Shown here in pieces: positions 23,084 through 36,832 of a stretch of DNA of 64,000 nt (position 1 is the stretch's first letter; the number at the start of each line of letters is the position of its first letter). The stretch covers positions 21,015,147 through 21,079,146 of the forward strand of contig NC_089762.1 of the NCBI RefSeq assembly GCF_040412425.1. The letters run 5' to 3'. Both the position numbers and the translations under genes were made by a program. The notes below the pieces were generated by a model, which was not told where the DNA came from, ran no database searches, and was given only the letters and a program-made list of their open reading frames with translations. This DNA comes from Macrobrachium rosenbergii (lineage: Eukaryota; Arthropoda; Malacostraca; Decapoda; Palaemonidae).

Positions 23084-23398
23084 TATAAATGAGTACAAAG
23101 AAAAAGTTAAGTATACCTTAGTTTTACCAGACCACTGAGCTGATTAACAGCTCTCCTAGGGCTGGCCCGAAGGATTAGACTTATTTTATGTGGCTAAGGA
23201 CCAATTGGTTACTTAGCAACGGGACCTACAGTTTATTGTGGAATCCGTACCACATTATAGCGAGAAATGAATTTCTATCACCAGAAATAAATTCCTCTAA
23301 CTCTTCATCAGCCGGCCTCGGGAATTGAACTCCAGCACATCGAGTGACAGTCTGAAGCTCAACTGAGTCGGCCAACAAAGGGCTATAAATGAGTACAA
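23084..23398 (-). mobile_element. tRNA-derived SINE with 15-bp target duplication
   Basis: The element body is 23099-23383, read on the - strand. It starts GCCCTTTGTTGGC, with an A-box-like TTGGC-GAGT-GGTTGAGC and a B-box-like GAGTTCAATTCCCG near its 5' end, typical of a tRNA-derived head. The flanking direct repeats TATAAATGAGTACAA (23084-23098 and 23384-23398) are identical, which indicates fairly recent insertion by target-primed reverse transcription. A second copy lies at 46981-47262. Confidence 0.9.
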
Positions 23399-24687
23399 GT
23401 CCTGGCCTTAACGAGTAGGGGCATCAGACTCAATACCATATCCTGTCACTACCACATAGAATACAGTAATTTCCCAATCTGGGACTGAACAAAACAGATA
23501 TTCCCTTCCATTTGTGGAGTCCCCCCCATATACTGTAATACTATATGTACAGCAATCACCCCTACTCAATAATCAAAATACTTTAGTTTATTGTACACTG
23601 CATAACTTTTTAAAACTATTCACTGCTTCACCTTCTCCCATTCCCAATCTCTGGTCTTAACTTGCCCAGATATCTTTCAACTACAGACATGAACCACAAG
23701 TTCTTCAGTATTGTATATTATACACTGTTTTTAATTTGTTATTATTTTAAGTATTTTTTGTATCTGTCTGCTCAGTGATTTTATTTGATGATTTCTGTTT
23801 AGGTAGTTTATAATATCTTCTCACTTTGTCATTGCATTTTTGTCAGTTTTGATTTAAAGTTTTCAGTTCTTCATTTTTATGTTCCCTTTTTTATACTATC
23901 ATATTTTACTCGTACTTATTATATACTTTTACCTTAGATATTTTAAAATGTTGTCAATTATGGCTGTTTTTATAGCTTATAATTTACTAGGGTAAAATGT
24001 GCCACAAATTATTCTGAAGATATCAAATAATTTTTTTTTTTACAAGAAAAAGACCTACGATATAAGTATAAGAAGGGATCACTTTGATAATCTCAAAATA
24101 CTATGTATAAATTTCTCATAACCTTCATGTTTGGCAGTATCATTCACTTACTTGAACCTTATACCTTGGTGCTCAAAGTTCAGACTGACTATGAATGTTT
24201 TAATATGACAGTCTTCCTCTTTCCAAGGGGTGAGATATTGCCCAAGGATATATATCACCCCATTTTCCATTCTAACTTCCTCAATCTGAAGCCTTGCTTT
24301 CAAAACATTATGGGTGATTGGAAGAGAGGGAGGAATACGATAAATGAGAATGACAAAAAATATCCATATATTCATTCAGTGTAAGAACCACTGGCATAAT
24401 ACAATAACCATATGCTTCAGGAGGAAAACATCTGAAGGTGAGACAAGCTCTTTAACTGGATGATCTCATCAGCTAAGAAAAGCACTTTATTACAGTATGT
24501 AGTGCTGTATACTGAAATAAGTCATGCCAATGTATTTAATGATGTTGGGTTTTTTTGTGGATTATGTTGTGAATTTAAGTGCATAATGGGTTTGTATAAA
24601 AAAATTTGATTTTGTCTTTGAAAAACTGTGTTAATTGTATTCATGCTGTATAATTAATATGGATGGGAGGAGCCACTTTTATTTATA
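23399..24687. other. AT-rich host DNA, nothing recognised
   Basis: Open frames overlapping on both strands at 24103-24384 lack any family signature and splice context. No gene call is made. Confidence 0.5.
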
Positions 24688-25109
24688 AGGCAGTCCCTGG
24701 ATTATGGCTATCTCAGTATATGGCGAATCCGTATTTACAGCGCTTTTTCAAATATATTCACCAAAAAACCGGGCGCCGTAACCAGGATTACGATAGCGAA
24801 ATCAGGATTATGGTGGTATAACTCACCCGCACTATAACAAGGTGAGAAAACCGGTTTAAGGAGCTATAGCCACCGGGAGGGTTCACTTTACAGAGGTCCC
24901 TCCTATAGGAGGGTTCACTATAAGGAGGGTAGAAAACTGGTTTACTGTATTACCAGAGCAAAGCTTACAAACCTGTTTCATTCCCAAGGCTTACATAAAT
25001 CTCGCTCTCTCATTTTTATAAATTTTTCTTACAGTGTTCCAGGTTACAGTGATTTCCGACTTATGGCAGGCCGCTGGAACAGAACCCACGCTGTAACCCG
25101 GGGCTGCCT
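24688..25109. mobile_element. MITE-like element with GGCAG ends
   Basis: The ends match as an inverted repeat: AGGCAGTCCCTGGATTATGG on the left and, reversed, AGGCAGCCCCGGGTTACAG on the right. There is no coding capacity. The left end is very like the MITE at 52031 (CAGGCAGTCCCTGGTTATTG), so they are probably one family. A target duplication is not clear here. Confidence 0.6.
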
Positions 25110-25149
25110 CCTGTATTGTGTAGCTCATCCAGTGCCTCTAGCAGGACAG

Positions 25150-25990
25150 TTTGTATCTTGTCTAAGATGAAGGTAAGAAAGTGAGAATGATTGAGATGAC
25201 TGGTCTTTTATCTTTCTTATCTACCAGCGAGCAGTGAGAAGATTGATCCATCATACACTGGAACTAGTTGGATACAGGTGGGTGAATAGTCTTGCTGTTT
25301 GAATCTATTGTATTCTACACAAATATAAGCTTTCAGTAGTCCTTTCAGTAGTAAGTCCTTCCTCTCTCTAGCATGGAGAGAGAGGAATGATAACAAACAA
25401 GTCTGGTGGCTATCATGGTTTGTTATCTGAACAGATATAGATCTTCAACTTCCACCTATGCAGTGAACCTTCACATTGTATATTAGCCTAGTAGTCTGAC
25501 TGTTTGATATCCACTTATCTAACAAGTCAGAGGCTTCTGTCTCCTTCCTTTGCGTTCACTTATCCAGGAAGTGAGACCAGGTGTGCTGAACCTCCAGTTG
25601 GTTCAAGACTTATTTCCTCCCATCAAAAGTGAGTTTATCCTTATATTAAGACTCAGGTTTGATCCACATATGAACAAATGACAAATTTTTAATTGATTTG
25701 TATTTTTCATAGCTAACAAAGCTGCAGTCTTAACGTATACTGCCCATCTCTAGCCACCCCTCTGTTATTCCTGGGCTGGAAGAAATTAAACGCGTCACAA
25801 GGTTAGAAGAGGTAGGTGGTTGCCTCCTTGTTCATCCTGATGGCTGATCCCTGATGCCACCAATTCCTTGTATAACAATTTTAATTGTTTTTTACCAGTT
25901 TCCAGCTAGTGTTAGAAGATTTATCCTTACGTTAAGACCACAGGTTTGTTGGCTATGAAAAATACAAATTAACTAAAAATTTTTACTACA
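25150..25990 (+). mobile_element. 3' fragment of a third DIRS-like family (probable)
   Basis: The segment 25630-25740 is an imperfect palindrome in which TTAAGACTCAGGTTTGATC faces AGCTAACAAAGCTGCAGTCTT in inverted sense. This is an ICR-like arrangement. About 200 bp further on, 25930-25990 repeats the same end sequence in inverted form (TTACGTTAAGACC ... GGTTTGTTGGCTATGAAAAA), as a 3' terminal repeat would. The preceding 500 bp are non-coding. This fits the 3' end of a + strand DIRS element whose body is missing; a MITE with long inverted ends is the alternative. Confidence 0.45.
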
Positions 25991-28900
25991 ATTATCAATG
26001 TTTTACCATTGGATTTTCCCTTTGCGGGATTAGATGTGAAATGAGTTCCCCCATCAGTTACATTCAATACATGGTGCTACAAAAAACATCACACCTATAC
26101 AGAATCCACATGGTCGCTTTACTGACTGGACTGTTCCCATTGCTTCTTCTCCTGTTACCATAAGCTTTGTTTTCCTTAATCGGGCATCTCCTTTCTTTTC
26201 CATTTCATTCTTCCATCTTTTAATTCTGCATTACATATCTGATCTTTGCATTAACTCTCGGGACTTCCTTTTCTGCACTTCTTAATGCTTCCTGCATTAT
26301 TAACGCATACCTACAACTGCCTTTATACTACATCTAGCCCCACACAGTACTGAAGGGACATCATTGGCTTGATATACATCTTGATAACGTAATTTTGTAA
26401 TGCCCATACTTATTTGTTGTGGTACTGTCAAATGACTTCTCAAGATTTACATGTATAACTTCATCTATTTTTATGTGGTACTTCTCATATTGTTGTCTCA
26501 TCTTTAATGCTACTCCTTGGCATTCAAGATGACAGTTGTCAATTTTGAGTTTTTCATTACTATGATATACAGTACAAAAAAAAAAAAAAAAAAAAAAAAG
26601 ACTCAGGGTGGATCCTAAATAAATACTGAACCAGTATTTCTCACCAAATCCTCTGATACACATGATGCAGTCTTTACGCTAGACGGTGTGTTATGGTACA
26701 GTAACATCACTAGCCATATGAATCTTTCCAGTACCTCTGTCTTCATAATACCAATATATAAATACTGGTCTTGGTACTTTGTCAAATGCATTACTATTAT
26801 GATTCATAATAAGTGGTATAATCTCTTCCTCTTTGCATGGTACTTTTCCTGCAGCTTCCTCACTGAAAAAGAAAAGTTCCCGTTTCCAGTTTCCATGGAT
26901 TGAAACTACTCAAGGGTCTGGCAATCTTAATCCTCTCCACAATGTAGCACACTTCTCAACAACAGCATACTATTTTCCTTGATAGGTAGTAGCACAAAAG
27001 ATGAAAATAAAAAAAGACTACTGTATTATGCATTACTGCAAGATTCATCTTACAACCACTGATTCAAGGATGGCACGTAAGTGCAACGAACGATGACACT
27101 AGCTTGCCAAAAAACATACACTGAGGGCTCACCAGCAATGAGTCAAAGCTCCTTTATCAATTGTGCCAGTTTACTGTATTTGCCATGCACTGTAGTGCTT
27201 CCTGGATATTAAGCCCTTCTATTCCAATAACTCCTCTACTCATGCTCATCCAGTTTTTTCCACTTCCATAATAATCAGCTTGTTCATACTGTAGTTACAA
27301 AAATTTTCTATCATCAAGTATAGCACTGTATACACAAAAACAACTTGACATACTGTATTCAGGATGTAATGGTTCCATCACTAAATACATGAACATATCC
27401 CATGCTAGTCAGTGATTTTTTTTTTATCTATCAGTAGATAGAGCAAAATTTAAGCTTTTCTGTTGATTAAATTTTACATATATTTCTTACATAGTGTACA
27501 ACAGTAACTCAAATCATGGTTTGCCAACTGTTTTTGTTGGAGGATATTTTCCTTTAAATAATGGATAGTCCAACACTAGCCAAAACTATTACTTTATTGA
27601 CTTACTGGAAAACATATTTTTCATTAACTGGAGAATCTCTTTCAATTGTCCAAGTTCCTAAAGAATGTATCATGGAGGTTCTCCACTCTGTTAAAACTGA
27701 TACATCTGGTGATGAAAAAGCACCTGTGCAAGGCCATATTCTTTGGATGTGAAAAAATTAAATAACCCTGTGCTAGAGATGTTCCACATTATAAAACAAA
27801 TGAAGCTTCATGTTGAGAAAGGAAATGAGTTGAAGTGGCTATTACCCACTTGAAGGACATAACTTTCTCTCTAAAAGAGAAAAGTTACCTTAGTAATGTT
27901 ACCAGTTTACTCTTTAAATACAGAAGTAAAAAGTAATTGTTTAGTTTAGCAGTGTTTTGTATTTTATGAAAATACTCTCCTTTGAAAACACGAAAGTAAA
28001 ATTAATAAAAGATATTTCTCTAACACCATTCTTCCTTGTTATTTATATTTTCTCTTTGCAGGAATATTTGATAAATATTATCTGTACTGTCATTTGAAGG
28101 GAGTTCATGTTAGAAAGAATATCTGAGCTGTTTTCTTAAGTTGATCTCTCATCATGAAACCTCCCTTGGTACCTCCTTAATCCCTGCAACTATCTTTTCC
28201 ATCAATGTAAAAAACACAAGTAGAATAAAAAAAATTTCCATGAATCAGGAAGAGCTTAAGACTTTAAGATCAATCTTTTGTACACACTTTACAAATATAG
28301 TAGATAAACACACACACATGAAATTTGTTTAACATGCTGCTTAAATCCTTTTTTATGTCTCAGCCACATTATAAAATACCATAAATGGTAAAATTGTATC
28401 CTGCCAATGTTTGTATTTTGATGAACATCTTTCCTTTTCTGTGAAAAAAATGTTTGTATATTAAGAAAAACTAGAAGAGAAAAGCATTTCACTGTTTCAC
28501 ATAATTCAAAAAACTTGAATTGAATTAGCCATGGTTGGCTGGTTACTTGAAAGAGCAATTTAACAACACCACGAAGTCGATCAACGTTGGAACAACTGGT
28601 TAGAGTGCATTACCGCTACTTCCCTAGCTGTTTGCCAAATTGTTTTTATGAATTCACCTAACACCACACTGTGATAAGGATCCTTAATATCCCTTATACA
28701 GAATATACTACAAACACAAAATAAATGACAGAATAGTAATTATATCTAAAAAAAAGATCATCTTTTGATATCTTCCATGAATTCAAGGTATCTTCTGTCA
28801 TTAACTTATTCACTCATACAAACATTTGGCATTAATCTGATCATTATTTGTAATAATAATCAAATTATGAGGCATTATCATACGCCATTCTTTAGTAATT

Positions 28901-29400
28901 ACACCAACATGCTCAAATAACTGCATTTAAGTGTAGTCTAAATCTTTTGAAGTCTACTTACAACAGCAAGATTGTCAATTCCAGTTTCCTATGGCACTTT
29001 CCCATGAAGTAGAGTTGTTTATATTTTTTTTATGATTTCAAGATGAATAATTTTATACAATTACTACGTAAAGGACAATTTTTGTACCTAATTAAGGGTT
29101 TGCTTTTAAAACCTGTGGTTAACCAATTTCTATTTTCCAAGTACCAAGAACTTCAACAACATTATTGGCTCAACTATGTCATATATATTAACACCTGTTC
29201 CCATAATCACACACACAATGACATTTTACAAGCCTTGAACATGTTTATGTATGTGAGTATAATGTAATGTATTCATTGCACACTTTTAAATCATACCTAT
29301 TGCACAACTGTAAACTGCTTACCTTTTCAACTTAATTAGTGCAATGGCAATATAAAAAGCTTATACAGTACATAATATAACACCTCTTTGTGTATTTCAT
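25991..29400. other. Gene-poor host DNA with a poly-A tract
   Basis: Contains a 20-odd-bp poly-A run at about 26577-26599 and several short open frames (for example 26361-26663 -, 27561-27752 +) without family signature or splice support. No RNA gene was seen. Confidence 0.5.
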
Positions 29401-29414
29401 TATGACGAAACAGT

Positions 29415-29492
<78 letters not shown>

Positions 29493-29516
29493 ATAATTTC
29501 ATTATGACGAAACAAT

Positions 29517-29602
<86 letters not shown>

Positions 29603-29605
29603 ATA
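29400..29605. repeat. Tandemly duplicated (GA)n microsatellite
   Basis: Two (GA)n tracts of about 74 and 82 bp (29418-29492 and 29520-29601) are separated by a unit containing CATTATGACGAAACARTACC. The same unit precedes the first tract, and GCATAATTT follows both. The whole locus is thus a duplication of about 100 bp of microsatellite plus flank. Open frames through it (Ser-Leu or Arg-Glu repeats) are artefacts. Confidence 0.9.
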
Positions 29606-31640
29606 ATTTTAAAACAATAGAGGCCTAAATTCCACAAGCACCTTCTCAGATGGCTTTATACAAAGGCTCAATGAGTTACTGTATATTGTATTTGCTTGAT
29701 AAAAATCTGAAAGTTATCCTGTTAGCCTATGAGGTGAAAGACTCCCTTTTGTTAAGATGTGTCTTCTATATGACAATTCAGTCTTGTGAGAGGTGATTTT
29801 GTACTCGTTCTTTTCCGCTATGATAATTTTCTCTTGCATTCTCAGTTATAATTGTCTTTATATTGTCTCAAGTTTTAGTACAGGTAAATAATATTTATTT
29901 ATTACATTCAATGTTAACTAGATATATTTAATGTAAATGAACTTTATGTAACAGTCAAAAGGAAATAAGCATTATTAAACTTTGGTGTCTAGATTGTAAT
30001 GACATATTTCTAGGTGCATGAAACATTAAGATACAGCATCTAATACTGCAAACGTAATTTCTCCAAATATATCTGAGAGTAAAGAATCTGTTTAATATAT
30101 GAAAAGGAAGAAAATATACCAGTTTGATTTGATCATCTACCTATATCTCAGGATACACTAGATGGGGTAGTGGTATTCCAGACTGAATGGATAGGTGTTA
30201 TATCTAGCAAAACATAAAAGCATAATGCTAATGATGCTAGCAATTTACTTATGTCACTGTAGACAAAAAGTAAAAGATGACAGTTGTGCTTACAGATTAG
30301 GTACTATTCCACACCTCACAGTTTTTAAAGAATTATCACTAACATTAGGTAGTTCTACCAGACCACTAATTTAGTGAATCTAATGCAACTTGCATTACTG
30401 AAGGGATCCAAACTTGGAGGATCTGAATCTAGGGGAATTGCATTTAAGTAAGTTGTTATGTTGCCATATCTCTTGGTTGGCTGATTTCATGGCATTACCA
30501 TGGAGAACACAAAATTTTTTTATACTAAATTTAATGAGGATATTTACAGAAATGACATTACTTTAAATAGAAATTATACTCAACTTTTATACGATTAGGA
30601 AAATTTCCCTTTTGTTTTGAAGGATATTCTACTACAGTATATGAATTAGTAGTTACAAATACTTTGCTTTTTAAATTTTGTACACATTTTCTACCAAACT
30701 CTTGAAAAATTAACAAAATCTGCAAAATTCCTCCTGCTACATCTAGACCCCTGAACCTTTACTCTTTTTCTGTGGAGCATCCCTCCTGTTCTTTTTATAT
30801 GGCATCGTTAATTGGAGTCCATAGTGTTCCTCAGATCTTGACTGTTCTACAGTCAAGATTTGCCCAATAATGACTGGCCTGCTGCTCTTCCTTTTACCAA
30901 CTGCTCTGGGGTTTCACTGTTCCACTGACATTTAACTGTTTCCTCTGGATATTTTACTGGTGTTCAACCATTTCATTTCTAGATATGCTGGTACTATACC
31001 AATTCTTTCTTTCTCTTACTACAACCGCATGACAGATGCTCCACCATTCCGTTCACTGTTTTACAGCCCATTCATTGTGTGTCCTACAGTTCCACTCCTT
31101 ATGAATGTCTTAATAGTTATTCCTACTGATTCTAAGGTCCTAAAAATGTTTCTTCTGCTTGTGTAATTCACCCATGCCCTTTGGGAGCTAAAGATTATTC
31201 CTTTTTGTATGGGCTGTGCCATTTCTTCAACCTGTCTTACAATAAGCTGAATTCCAATGTCATTCTGATTCTTGCTGGACCTGACTGCTGGACAAGTGTC
31301 AGTTATCCTGAAACTCATCTCTTTTCTTGACGAACTTGTGAATCAGGTTATCGTATCCTGTTCTTCATCTCTAGATCATGATAACCCCTAGGCCAAAGAA
31401 ATTAAATGACAAGTCAAGATTTGTCAAAGACACATTTTCAAAAAAATATATTTTCCTATACATCTTTTCTTAAGTTATAGGATTTTATACTTAAGTTCAA
31501 AGCATTTTGTGGACCCTCCTAGGCTTTTGCAACTTGACCTTTTGGGTGAGAATTTAAGATGGTTGGGACAAGTCATCACTTTAATCTATTTACTTCATCT
31601 TACGGACAGCTGTTTAACTGCTTACAGCCACACAAAATAA
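29606..31640. other. Gene-poor host DNA
   Basis: An open frame on the - strand (31061-31318, 85 codons) is the longest feature. It shows no recognisable domain and may belong to an unrecognised old element. Nothing else is supported. Confidence 0.45.
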
Positions 31641-33500
31641 ACCACCCTGATATCTAAGCTTTTTAGAAGGTATTCTTCCTATCTTACTAAAAATATCTTA
31701 ATTTTTTAATGGAATATCAAACCTTATTTTGCTGCTGTTTTCTACCTTTACAAAGACCCTATGTCTTCCTGCTGATCATGTCCCTCGCCAGTTTGGTTTC
31801 TCGAACCAGGACTCCAACTACGACGACACTTGCTAATCATGACAACAAACATGACCAACCTTCCTAGTGTAGTGGCTTAGAAATTCTCATCTATCTAACA
31901 AAGTCATGCCTTTACTTCCCTAACAAACTCACTTCTTGGGACTAGATACATACACAGCATCTGATTTGGTTCCCCATCAAGCACAACAGAAAAGTTCCGA
32001 CCTGTTACCAACTCCTTAAAGAGGAATACTGTAGTGTCATGGATGATGATGATTAGTATTAGGCAGTAATGGACAAACTACTGGCTCATCTTGTTACACT
32101 AGAGTTAATTCCCATGACTAACACTGTCTGAGGTTTTCAACAGATTTCCTTTACCTGTGGACCCCTTTCTCACATGCATAGTTGCAACCAAAGACATGCT
32201 TTAGTGAAAAATTTTAGGATCAGACCAGATGTCATGAAGTAGTCTTCACACTGGAACAAGGGTGGATTCCACTACATTTCTCCATCCCAAGTTTACAAGG
32301 ACCCTTAGCTTTCAGGTGTTCACTCATATGGGCTGGTTCATAATATTGGAATAGAAATTTCCAGTTATCCTTTCCTAGTTAGCCAAATGGAAGGGATTTC
32401 TTGGTTGCACACTTGCCTTTCCTACTTTTAGTGTACTGTCACATCTTTGGCTAGGTAATAACAACCTAAGCTCAGTATGACTCATACCTGAAATGGTAAC
32501 TGGGTCTTCTCTAAGAAACTCTCCACTTCAAGTTTAGAGGTTTCTATTCTGCCTTCCAAAAGAGTTGACTTTTTCTAACTGAGCTGCTATATGTTGTTCA
32601 AATACAACTAACCCTCCACCCTTAATCATAGATGAATGAATAGATGCCATTTAGCACTGTCTCTCCTCAAGACCATCAAGGAAAATAAGGCTGCTGCTTC
32701 CCAAGATCATCTTCCAGGCGCTGTGCAGGATATGAATAAAAACAGGTCTTTGTTTTAGTCTTTAAAAATCATACCTGTACACTGAACACACCTTGGATTA
32801 CTTTACACCAGAAATGAGCAGTTATTGGGTCTCATTACCAAATGATTTCTTGGAATTCTTTTCCATCCACTTCCTTTCAAAGATAACAAGGATTTACAGA
32901 CATGGTCATTTTTTATCCTATCACATCTCTCTAATAAAGTATATTGTTGCCTTCAGTTCTACTTCTTCGCACTGCCCTTGCTAATCCATAGTCTCTTCAA
33001 CTGCTTACCAAGCTGTATCTGAGAAAACCAAGCCATTCTAGATTGAGCAAACCATAAGGTGTCCATTCTTCAGCTCAAAAAGACTTTAAATTCATTTTAA
33101 ATTACTAAAACCACTTAAAAGTTTATCCTCTGGAAAATTCAGTCTCGTTTAGACAATTTATTGATTGAAAAAAATCAAACAATGATTAATTGGAGACACC
33201 AGACTACAGTCTCCTATGTTAAGGGTGTCTTCCACTCATGCTCTAATATATTATATTTCAACCAAGTGGTGGTTGCTGGCAGGGTAACTGGATATTTTAT
33301 CCTTGCCTTTCACTAACCCAATTTCACACTTTAAATCATATCTTTGTTTTCATCTCTGTCTATTGAAAATTTCTGCATAAATTCCACCTGCACATTCTAT
33401 TAAAAATGTATTCAACCATAACTATTTTGGCCAATCTGTCAACTACAGTATCAGACCTACCATGCTGACATAGGTAGAGCATTTTCTCATTTGATGTCAT
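31641..33500 (+). mobile_element. Possible very old retroelement (gag-like) relic
   Basis: The base composition is less AT-rich than the surroundings. A stop-riddled + strand translation at about 31770-32060 reads like retroelement structural protein (PRQFGFSNQDSNYDD, then LDTYTASDLVPHQAQQKSSD). I see no terminal repeats and no RT motifs. It could also be chance similarity, so the call is tentative. Confidence 0.25.
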
Positions 33501-34363
33501 TCTTACTCATTTTAGTTTTGTCTGTCCACTTCTTTTCATTTAGAAGCAATCTGTTTTGTCAAAGCTTGTTTTGCAGGTCAATAGCCTTTTCTGCTTGCTC
33601 CAAATGAAAATTTGTTCCTCCTCCAATGACCTTTGCACTCAAGCATTGTACATGTTCAACTATCTATGGGAATGGTTTGTTTGATACACATCTGTACAAC
33701 CTTCCAAACATTATTTTGTTTTATGCATGTAAATCTGTAGAGGTTACTCTTCCCTCCCTAATGGCACAGTGCAGACACCTTTAGTTTACAGTGACAATTA
33801 ATACTGAGCTGGGTAAGTGAGAGGTATGAGACTCCTCCTGTGAGAGAGGAAAGTGGGTGGGGTTCTTTCACTAATTAGACTACAAGGATAACCTCAGTAA
33901 GAGCTACGTAAATGGTTGTACAGCTTATAAGGAAAAAATAGTTCTGCACTCTTTCATAAAATATACTCACACAAAACCATTATCTTTAAATCTAATGTCA
34001 ATAAGTTATTTACCAGCAATTCATATAAAATGTGGTACTACTCATTTGACTTTAGACCCTAATTTTTTTTACTTTCTCATACTTTACTTTTTCATTTAGT
34101 CATAACATAAATAGAGATATGAAGTTGTCAGTCAATCATTGTGTAATAACTGGATCACAATTTTTCTGAATTATAGAACAAGAAATCTCTAGATTTCTCA
34201 CTATACATAATTTACAGTACCTAGGCAGACAATTTTTTAAAATACATACTGGAATTCTTGTTTCTCTAATGCCTTTTAGGAAAATATTATTCAAGATAGT
34301 AATTTTCCAAAATTACATCTTTTCAATTGTCTTATTTTACATTTATGGACCATATGAAATGGC

Positions 34364-34364
<1 letters not shown>

Positions 34365-34459
<95 letters not shown>
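34365..34459. repeat. (GA)n microsatellite, ~95 bp
   Basis: Uninterrupted GA dinucleotide array. The Ser-Leu open frames across it are artefacts. Confidence 0.97.
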
Positions 34460-34462
<3 letters not shown>

Positions 34463-35165
34463 ACAACACAGACAAGGAGAGAGCACATCACAATATGACG
34501 ATATAAATTTTGTGCTCAGTAGAAATTTGCCATAAATTTTTCCTTTTTTCAATGGTGGCTAGATTAATTTAGGTTCTTGTCAATCCAGTTGTCTTTTTAA
34601 ATTAATAAAAAATAAATCCATACAACTTTATTTCAACTTTCTAATCACTAAATAAAAAGAAAAAATAAGGGAAATGAAAGTAAATATTCAGTCAATGTAG
34701 ATTGGTAAAATGTATCACAATTTTCACTGACACTAGTCTTACGTACTTCTCTACACATGAATCAACAAATTAAAAATCCTCTATCTCGAATCCCCAGAAA
34801 AAAGGTAGCTTAAAATCTGTACAAAAAATAGTCTAAAAATTGTAATGTAATAGTTCAAAATTAAAATCTTTCACATTTATACCAATCATTTTAATTTTTT
34901 TCTGAGCACAAACTGAAAATGAGATGACAGTAATAAATATCCATTATACTTGATCAACATAAAACTAATCATTAAAAATATGTTATAACAGGTAACATGG
35001 CATTTTGATGAACTAAGTAACAAATTATAAAATAATGAAATGCATATCACGTACATTTCATTGCAGTGGCAGATAAAACTTCCAATTAATTCAACCATAT
35101 TTGGTATGACTGTCTTCAACTTTTAAAATAGTATCACAAGAAAGGGATACAGAACCTAAATCTCA

Positions 35166-35193
35166 AACCCACACACATACATACACACACACA

Positions 35194-35230
<37 letters not shown>
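35166..35230. repeat. Compound (CA)n-(CT)n microsatellite
   Basis: CACACATACATACACACACA is followed by an uninterrupted CT array of about 34 bp (35197-35230). It lies downstream of the Artemis-like stop codon and may be inside its 3' untranslated region. Confidence 0.95.
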
Positions 35231-35232
<2 letters not shown>

Positions 35233-36832
35233 ATCCTTTAAACACATTCAGCTGCCCTAATGCAAGCAATACAGAACAAAATTTGATTTTTTATGCTATT
35301 TCAAGCACTTCAGATATAAACTTCCTTGTTTATCAAGCAATCCCAGACATACAGAGAGCAAAACACTGAAAAATATCACAAAATCTAAGGAAAAATATTT
35401 TATAGGACCAAATATCAATGATCAATAAATGCATTCCGTACAAAAATATTGAAAAGAGTTTCAAAGTACCTTCAAGTACAAAAACATCACATAACCAACT
35501 TGGGAAGGAACACCAGTTATGACTCACACCATAGTCTACCAACCCATGACTTATCCACTAAGTGAATAAATACCTCACATGGCAAAAACACCTGATCAAA
35601 TTAAATGAACTTATTATATATGATTCTCGAATTCTGGGCAAGAGATGATGCTGATTTCCTTTAATTTAGATAGAATTCACCTTTAACTTAATGAGAAGTT
35701 CTGTTAACAAGACAAAAGTAAGTTGCATACCTCATAAGGATAAAAATCTTACATTAATATCAGCAGTCAAAACATGCAAAACTTTGTAAATCAATTAGAA
35801 AAAGAGTGATTCAAAGGAAAAAATCTGTAATTAACCCATACTTAATAAGGAAGTATGATGCAAAATCCTCATCCTAAATGACAGACAATCTTGCTCAAGT
35901 ATGCAAGATTTTTTAACTATTTTAGGTACTACATGATTATTAAGATGATAACTGACTAATAATTCACAGCAATTCACCGTGGAAAGTATCCAATTTAGTC
36001 CTATAAAGTTAGACAATTAATGGAATACATTAGGGAATGTAAGCACAAGTATATATATAGCTCTGGGCAAATAATTGCATTACACTCTGTAAAACAAACA
36101 TTTGCGCTAACTTGAGTATATCCTTCTCGTGCTGATCCTAAATTATCTTCATAAAAATAATTAAAATTTTCAACAGACAGCAAGCATAAGGGGAAACCAA
36201 CAAAGATACAACATTAAACAGCAATCTTGAAGTTATGAAAAACTAAGCCGGTGTGGAATGCATCCAAGTAAGTATCCACCAATTTTCCAGACAAATGTTA
36301 TTAGTAACAATCCTAACTTTCTGATTCCCAAAATATCACACTGGTAAAAACATAAGATGTATTATCATCATATCAAATAAATCTACAGATTTCAACATCC
36401 AATAAATCTATTTAGTCCCACAAGACAAAATTCCAATTTGAAGAGGATTTACTAAATTCTTGTATTTTACTTTCAGAAGTGCAAACCTTACTCCATACAC
36501 AAAAATTACTTCAGCCAGTAACAAGCACTTCTAATAAAAGTTTGTATGATGCACAGGTACATTAAACACTAGCCTTTTACCATCAATTTTGAAATAATCC
36601 TATCTTTAGTTCAGCCCATTCTTTTAAATCAGGGAAGGGGAAACTTGAGATTTTAATGTTGATTTGAGACAGCACCTACATCATCTATTAAAAACAAGAC
36701 ATAACTACGAAGGTTTAAGCCAACTCTCTGCTTCTAAGTGCATCAGCTTCAACAGTGCCTGACATAAGAGGTACTATGAGGTCCTGAATGACTGATCAAG
36801 CAACCCTGACTTGTCATAAACAAATATATACA
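35231..36832 (-). other. Probable 3' untranslated/downstream region of the Artemis-like gene
   Basis: AT-rich, without coding signal, directly downstream (on the minus strand) of the stop codon at 36833. No single polyadenylation signal could be singled out; the extent of the transcript is unknown. Confidence 0.4.

Noticed and set aside
23099..23383. Functional tRNA gene on the minus strand
   Set aside because: Only A- and B-box-like motifs are present, without a full cloverleaf. The 285-bp length and target duplications indicate a SINE.
24103..24384. Overlapping open frames on both strands as a gene
   Set aside because: No motif, no splice signals, and neither frame has coding-like bias.
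29332..29637. Ser-Leu and Arg-Glu repeat proteins across 29390-29637 and 34291-34552
   Set aside because: These are translations of (GA)n/(CT)n microsatellites.
31061..31318. 85-codon minus-strand frame as a host exon
   Set aside because: Reads plausibly as protein but has no convincing acceptor/donor pair and no recognised domain; left as unassigned.
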